Of a stretch of DNA of 64,000 nt, positions 58,705 to 64,000 are shown piece after piece (the stretch's first letter is position 1; each line of letters begins with the position of its first letter). The stretch is from Nectonema munidae (lineage: Eukaryota; Nematomorpha; Nectonematoida; Nectonematidae). Under the pieces are notes generated by a model. The model was not told the DNA's origin. It did no database searches and saw only the letters and a list, made by a program, of their open reading frames with translations. Location: the NCBI GenBank assembly GCA_030549495.1, contig JAUIRK010000397.1, positions 186,001 through 250,000 of the forward strand, in the 5' to 3' direction. The position numbers and the translations under genes are program-made.

Positions 58705-59750
58705 CATTTTCCGTTGCTGTATCGCGGTGACCCTGATGCAATAACTTGCGGTGGGGGTTACTTTCAGTCCTTCCAGTGCTCGACTAACTACAAGCAGTGC
58801 AGCAGGTTGGCGTTGTTGGATTTTCGGATACTGATGACGGATCCTGAGTATACATTCATAGTTACAAGTAAGATATGATGCGATTGGAGATATGGATTCT
58901 CCCCCTGCAGTCACTCCGCATGAGTGGATGGCACTGAGTTGTAAGTTTAGGGAGGGAGCAATTTCCATTGCTTCTCCCCCAGCTCTGCCTATATACTTTA
59001 GATCTTGTGGTTGGTATCCGAATGCCATGATAGTACGATTGCCGATTGTATTCAAAGTAGTGGAGGGGTGCATAAGTTTCTTCTAGTTTGAGAGGTAGAC
59101 CCGTTTCATGGGACATGTTCAATGCAGTATACAGTGACTTGTATGAAATGAGCTGAGTGGTGTCGAGTCAATGGTGCCATAAGGACCTGGTTTTCACCAG
59201 ATCCCATAATAAGGTCTACGGTGAAGCTAAGACCAAAGGTGTGGTATAGGAGAGAGCATGCTGTCACGAGTGTCCATACCCGATGAAACATGCCCTCTCT
59301 CATTGATACTAGACCATATGTTGCCCTTCTGCTAAACCGTGGGAGTCCTGTTGACTCCTGTTGATGCGAATTTTCAGGGCCCTGGAAAAGGCAAACACTG
59401 CGCTATAATATGAATCGACTCGTACAGTCGTGATGTGGAGAAAATGCGATATATTTCTCTACCAATAGGTGAGACTAGAGAGTGTCTCTGATGGAGACAC
59501 CATTTCGAAAAATCCATAGATACGTGGACACATCTACGTAGGTTAGCGGCGCCACTCAAGAATTGACTCAGCCTGAGGGAGCTATAACTCATGGACTGGT
59601 ACGGGAAGTAACTGAGGATACCTTTCATGCTCCTCCCAAGGATAACCTGGTAGTATCGTAACTCTGCGGTCAACTTCGTAAAATACCGAGCCTTCTCCAT
59701 ACTTAACTCTCGCTCTTTGATACACATAGTATACATTAGGCTACACTACA
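58705..59750. other. GC-richer island of unknown origin
   Basis: About 1.05 kb that is clearly richer in G and C than the DNA on either side and lacks the long A/T runs common elsewhere. Minus-strand frames of 65-123 codons (58702-59073, 58862-59122, 59106-59303, 59374-59736) overlap or abut in different phases. They could be one decayed gene, but I recognise no motif in them. Its left edge is the broken end of the 155-bp array. Confidence 0.5.
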
Positions 59751-61184
59751 CCCTTGAATTATCCATATGTAGAACAATTATCTTAACATAGTGTTGTTCT
59801 CGAAGTAATAATCAAACACGTATGATAAAAGTATTATCAAAAATAACTTGTACAAAACACAAAAATACACGTTTCTAAGATTTTTATATTATAACAATAA
59901 CTCTATCATATAACTAGTAATGTTAAGTCAAGAAGTTAATTTTAAGTTAATATAAAATTTAGATGAAGTTTGGAATAAACAAAAATCAAAAAATCTACAA
60001 AAATATGATTTTCAAAAATTTTTATATACCAAATATGAACTTGTGGAATATAACTAGAAATGTTCAAACTAATATAAAATTTATATGAATGTTGAATGAA
60101 AATAAATCGCCATATTATATTGAAATGGCCGAAAAAGTCGCTGTCTTAAAAACATAGAAAATGGTCGTGTTACAGTTGATAAGATCGTAAAAATTTCAAA
60201 TTTAATCATACACGTTGAAGTTAAAATCAAAATAAACATATCTATCTAATCTTAAAAAGAGAATGTACCTTGAAATTATAAACAATAAAAGATTTTAACA
60301 ACAAAAAATCGCGTTTTCAAAATCGTTTTCTAGTATGACCGATAATTGTAATATTGAGAAGAAGAGTTTGCTATATAATTTGCTAGTATTATTGAAACAA
60401 ATAAAACTGATTTTTTACTAATCAATTTGATTATAATACCAATTAATGATCTAATTATTAATTCTTTTCTGTATCTTTCAGAGTTTTTTTATCGATTCAA
60501 AGCAGAAAATATAGCTAAGCTACTATTTCGACTTCATGGCCGTACTTACATGCAAGGAATTAGCAAATTGAAAAGACAAAAATAATACAAGATAAATATA
60601 AAATATCGCACTAAAATTTTGAATTTGTTTTGAAATAAAAAAAACAAAAATATCAGCTCAGTGGAAATTTGTCTTGTTAATGATTTTGAAAAAGAACATT
60701 TTCTTTTTTAAAATTTTTTTCCTTATTTTTCAAGCTTATATGCAAGCTCTCAAGCTGAACAATGAAGTAAGTAATCTCTACTCTCCATTTGCTTATTACT
60801 CCAGCAGATGGCACTAGGTCTAAAATCTTGGAAACGAATAGAAGGAAACAAGTCCAGAAAGGAGATCATAAACATAAAGAGAAGAGTTGTTAAAGCCTTC
60901 TTTAATTTTAGACAAAGCAAGTGGGTAATCATACAGCACAGTAGCGCTCCAATTTCGCTCCTCCAAATGAAAATGCCTGGCTGCTACGTTACTGTAAATG
61001 ACGAAATAACTAAAATACTAACTGACTAGTTAACTAAATAATTTAAGAAAGTGGAAAGAACTTTTAAAAGTATTATCTTCTACACTGCATTGTAGAATTT
61101 ATAGTACATGCATACTATTAATAATAATCATACTACTATGCTAATGATACTAATATTAATGATTGGATATCTGTTTGGAATTAG
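59751..61184. other. Non-coding AT-rich intron sequence
   Basis: A + strand open frame near 60808-61029 (Lys/Arg-rich, no ATG-proximal signal, no domain) is not supported. Nothing else seen before the exon 3 acceptor. Confidence 0.4.
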
Positions 61185-61367
61185 ATATCCTGTATTATAC
61201 CTCTTGTCCTCACACTTTACTATGGAGGCGAGCTTGTGCTGCATGAGAAGCTGTCGAGTGGAAAGTTGGTGTCGTTCATCATTTATCAGTTAGAGATGAG
61301 TGAAACCTTTCAAATCATGGGAACCGTGTTTACTGGACTGATGGAAGCTGTTGGCGCTTCTAATAAA
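61185..61367 (+). CDS. TAP/TAPL-like half ABC transporter, exon 3
   Basis: Sixty-one codons after a GGAATTAG acceptor and before a GTAGCA donor, phase 0 at both ends. The translation contains LVLTLYYGGELVLHEKLSSG, KLVSFIIYQLEMSETFQIMG and TVFTGLMEAVGASNK. The LYYGGxLV...SGxLxxFIIY...VxxGLMxxVGAxxK pattern is the last membrane helix region of TAP/TAPL transporters, ending exactly where the family continues with V-F/Y-E-x-x-D. An in-frame TAG that includes the acceptor AG fixes the exon start. The following exons with Walker A, signature and Walker B are not in the window. Confidence 0.87.
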
Positions 61368-62786
61368 GTAGCAATCTTTTCTCTCTATTTGTAGACGTTT
61401 GACTGGTCCAATTGTTCGACACCTGCTTTAACATATGTTGCCGCATAATCATGGGCACGCATTCACCGAAATTTATAGACGACTACCACCCCACTCTAAT
61501 CTCATTACAAGGGAAGGAGGGCGGGGTGGCAAAATGTCTTTTGACTGCATCTAATAACTTAAGTCTTGAAAAGAGCTTTAGTTTTTATAATTATTCATTT
61601 TCTCCTATAACATTTCGCCATCACCATAACAATACTTTAGTATTTGAAGACCACAAAGTTTTATGCCAATTGACACTTGATGCATACAAATTATTATAAA
61701 CGTTATCGTTGCTTATAATGGATATTTTATTATATTTAATACTTAAATTGTATTCGAAAGAATTGATGCCCATTCATCAGTAGAGCCACAGGTTTCAAAA
61801 TTTTTTTCTGAAATTACGTTTATGGATCATAATCAGAGACGTATTCAGACTATAAGATCAACGTGGCTCAAAAATATTTTGGATTTTTCATTTTTGTCCA
61901 AAAATTTCAGATTAAATTTGCAAATTATTTTTTATATACCTTATAAAAAATGAATACATTGTTCAATTACCTTAAATTTACGAAACGATAAATAGTCGCT
62001 TGATATTTTGTCGTGATTAATAACATGAAAGAATATAATTAACGTAAATTCAATCTCTACTAGACATCAAGTGTGTAAAACAATTGGATATGTTTGTAAA
62101 AATTAATTCAGCTTAATTGTTGGTTAATTAGTTAGATAAAAATTAATTCTCTTTATTTTAAAACTATTTATATTGTCTGAAGGTTTATTATTAGTTAATG
62201 GGATAACTTTTGAGTTCGTTTCTGGTGATGCGTCGATTAGATCGGCATCGTTATCAGTATCGGCTTAATTTGATCTTTTTGTTTGATCGGTATTGGCAAA
62301 TTTTTTATTGTCGAACCAATAGATAGACAAATTAAAGTTTATACTAGAGCTATAAAGAGTAAAAGAGCGTTTAGTACACATAATAGCATTTTAATGAAAA
62401 CTAATTTTTTGCTTATAAGTTGTAAAAATACTAAATACATAATAAAAAAAAGCTTGAAATCGTTCACAACTATCGTAAACCAATTTTCCTTCTTTTTTGA
62501 CTTCTCTTCTCAACTCTTGAATAATTGTTTCTTTTTTATTATTTATTTTATTTTCTTCCTTTTGTTTGTATACTGAATCAAACATGCCTATTTAAATTTT
62601 GAGGTCATTTTTTGCAATTTATTAGGTTGTCAAAATGTGTGTAACATGTTTATTATTTTTGGTGAAGGTTGCGCCAGGAAGGCCGCTCGGCGTAAAATCT
62701 ACGCCAAAAGCGCCAAAATGACAACAAATTCTAAATATTGTCAGCAGTCAGCTCAAAGGGTGTCGTGGACTGCACCTGCCTACGTT
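61368..62786. other. Non-coding sequence, intron 3 of the ABC transporter
   Basis: No further transporter exon was found; the 61412-61699 frame lacks nucleotide-binding motifs. A GGCCGCTCGGCGTAAAATC stretch near 62680 is GC-richer and may be the edge of another repeat. Confidence 0.4.
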
Positions 62787-63865
62787 CAGGGCCGGTTGCA
62801 AGCAGCTTTGACCGATGTTATCAAATTGGGCCCCGTTACTTGTTGGACCCCTCTCCTGTGGGCCTTTTTTTGTATTATATGAGGTACAAAATACTACTGA
62901 AATGAAAAGTGGGATAATCTTTCTCATAATATTAATTCATTATGCATTATGAATCTAGTAAATTATCGTTATGTCTCCTCACTTAGCAATGTCGAATTTT
63001 CACTTTTCAATCCTACGTGGAAACAAATGGTGTATTTATTTCCTACTTTTTTAAACATTTAAGTTTTTTACAGCTGTAAATTTCAAATTTTTTTTATCTC
63101 AAATATTTTAAAAAATGTTTTTAAAATTACATGAAAAAATTAATATTTACAGACAGCTAACCCAAATCTATAAATTTATGTTCTAAAATTTAGTTGTTTA
63201 TTGCTTGAGGTCTTAGAAAGTTTTTGAAAGAGGTTTTAAAAATTAATAAACCACATTTTTAGAATTATATCTCGAAAAATTAAATTGAAATATAAAAGCT
63301 TTATTTACTTGAGTATACAAAAGTAAAGGAATACGGTTTTTGTATCACATCTAATTAAATTTCTTACTTTAAAAATGAGTAAAAAAATATGTAATATTCT
63401 TCTTTACTAAGAGTTTATTATTTGAGTTTTTTTATACATGTTGAAAATGAAAATATTTGAAGATATTATTGATTAGAAGTTTTTATTTAAAATAAAAATA
63501 CTCTAAACTTTCCAAGAAATGGGAAGGAATTGTGTTTTTCAAAGTTTCACTATAGAAGAAAACTTTTGAAAGGGGAGAATTTTGAAAGACGATCTCTGCT
63601 GATAGTTCTCTCTGCCTTATCAACTAGTGGATTCAACGATTGGTCTAATAAACAAATGTCTCTAATTATTATCAGATATTTGGCTGTTGGTAACTCTGCT
63701 CCTCCAGGTGTTTATGCATATTTCATGAAGTTTATTCAAGTTTAAAGTAGCACAGGAGAAGGTTTATATAAAACGCTATTAAGCACCCTGAAGGAAATGA
63801 ATTTAGAAGTGCGAAAGTGCTATCACATTTCTAATTGGGCCCCGCAATTTCTAAGACCGGCTCTG
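62787..63865. mobile_element. hAT-type non-autonomous element
   Basis: The termini are CAGGGCCGGTTGCAAGC on the left and the complement of CAGAGCCGGTCTTAGAAATT on the right, with GGGCCCCG subterminal motifs at both ends. The flanking 8-mers CCTACGTT (62779-62786) and CCTACGTC (63866-63873) match at seven of eight bases. About 1.08 kb, AT-rich inside, no recognisable transposase. Confidence 0.75.
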
Positions 63866-63873
63866 CCTACGTC

Positions 63874-64000
63874 AAAAAGAAAAGTTCGTGTAATGAATTG
63901 AGATTTTGAAGTTGGAATGTCGATACTTTGCTTCAGCATGAACTGTATTCAAGAGCCTAGATGGAAAGGCAAGTCCGCTAGCTTTGTCGGCCCAAAGGCG
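63874..64000. other. Non-coding sequence at window end
   Basis: Nothing recognisable in the last 127 bases; GC content rises slightly at the very end. Confidence 0.4.

Larger units (their letters stand above)
53899..61184. other. Intron 2 of the ABC transporter gene, repeat-filled
   Basis: A 7.3-kb intron inferred from matching phase-0 splice sites and continuous family alignment across exons 2 and 3. It carries a TTAA MITE, LINE remnants on both strands, an RNase H fragment, a MULE-like remnant, a 155-bp tandem array and a GC-richer island, each listed separately. Confidence 0.75.

Noticed and set aside
61395..61699. A fourth exon of the ABC transporter
   Set aside because: It would leave a 27-bp intron, and the frame lacks the expected start (V-F/Y-E-x-x-D) and any Walker motif.
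62637..62882. An 81-codon open frame with GC-richer composition
   Set aside because: It crosses the left end of the hAT-type element at 62787 and has no domain.

Overview
This window is strongly AT-rich animal DNA: spliced exons with GT/AG introns, animal-type DNA transposons (hAT, piggyBac, Tigger/pogo, Merlin, MULE-like), LINEs with endonuclease and reverse transcriptase domains, a tRNA-derived SINE and many TTAA- or 8-bp-TSD MITEs. It fits an invertebrate genome heavily loaded with decayed transposons. I cannot name the species. No rRNA gene, functional tRNA gene, CRISPR array or bacterial operon was seen.

The only convincing host gene is a half-size ABC transporter of the TAP/TAPL (ABCB9-like) type on the + strand in the right part. 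Three phase-0 exons are visible: 52338-53489, 53704-53898 and 61185-61367. Together they encode the membrane part. The nucleotide-binding domain must lie to the right of the window. Its 7.3-kb second intron is packed with repeats: a TTAA MITE, two LINE remnants, a retroelement RNase H fragment, a MULE-like transposase remnant, a 155-bp tandem array and an unexplained GC-richer island.

Layout. 1-9 kb: a TTAA MITE, a decayed hAT, then a 4.7-kb hAT (8-bp TSD) with a piggyBac nested inside. 9-22 kb: non-coding DNA with many short non-autonomous elements (TTAA MITEs, hAT MITEs with perfect TSDs, a MULE-like MITE with 9-bp TSD, a 1.4-kb unclassified element with 30-bp inverted repeats, a Tigger remnant). 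22-25.5 kb: nothing recognisable apart from one MITE end. 25.5-28.8 kb: a hAT inserted in an older hAT. 28.95-32.6 kb: a 3.65-kb TTAA-flanked element with piggyBac-like termini but no transposase; it holds two different tandem arrays of about 150 bp. 34-36.5 kb: an APE/RT LINE. 37-44 kb: three piggyBac pseudogenes, two of one intron-bearing family and one of another on the minus strand. 44-46.7 kb: an internally deleted LINE with RNase H, minus strand. 47.4-48.3 kb: a Merlin transposase relic. 52-64 kb: the ABC transporter gene and its repeat-filled intron.

Every transposase and reverse transcriptase seen here carries stops or frameshifts, so the elements look dead. Clean target-site duplications on several of them still give a readable order of insertion. 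The most unusual object is the TTAA-bounded double-satellite element at 28956-32605. Sequence comparisons were made by eye, so identities are approximate.
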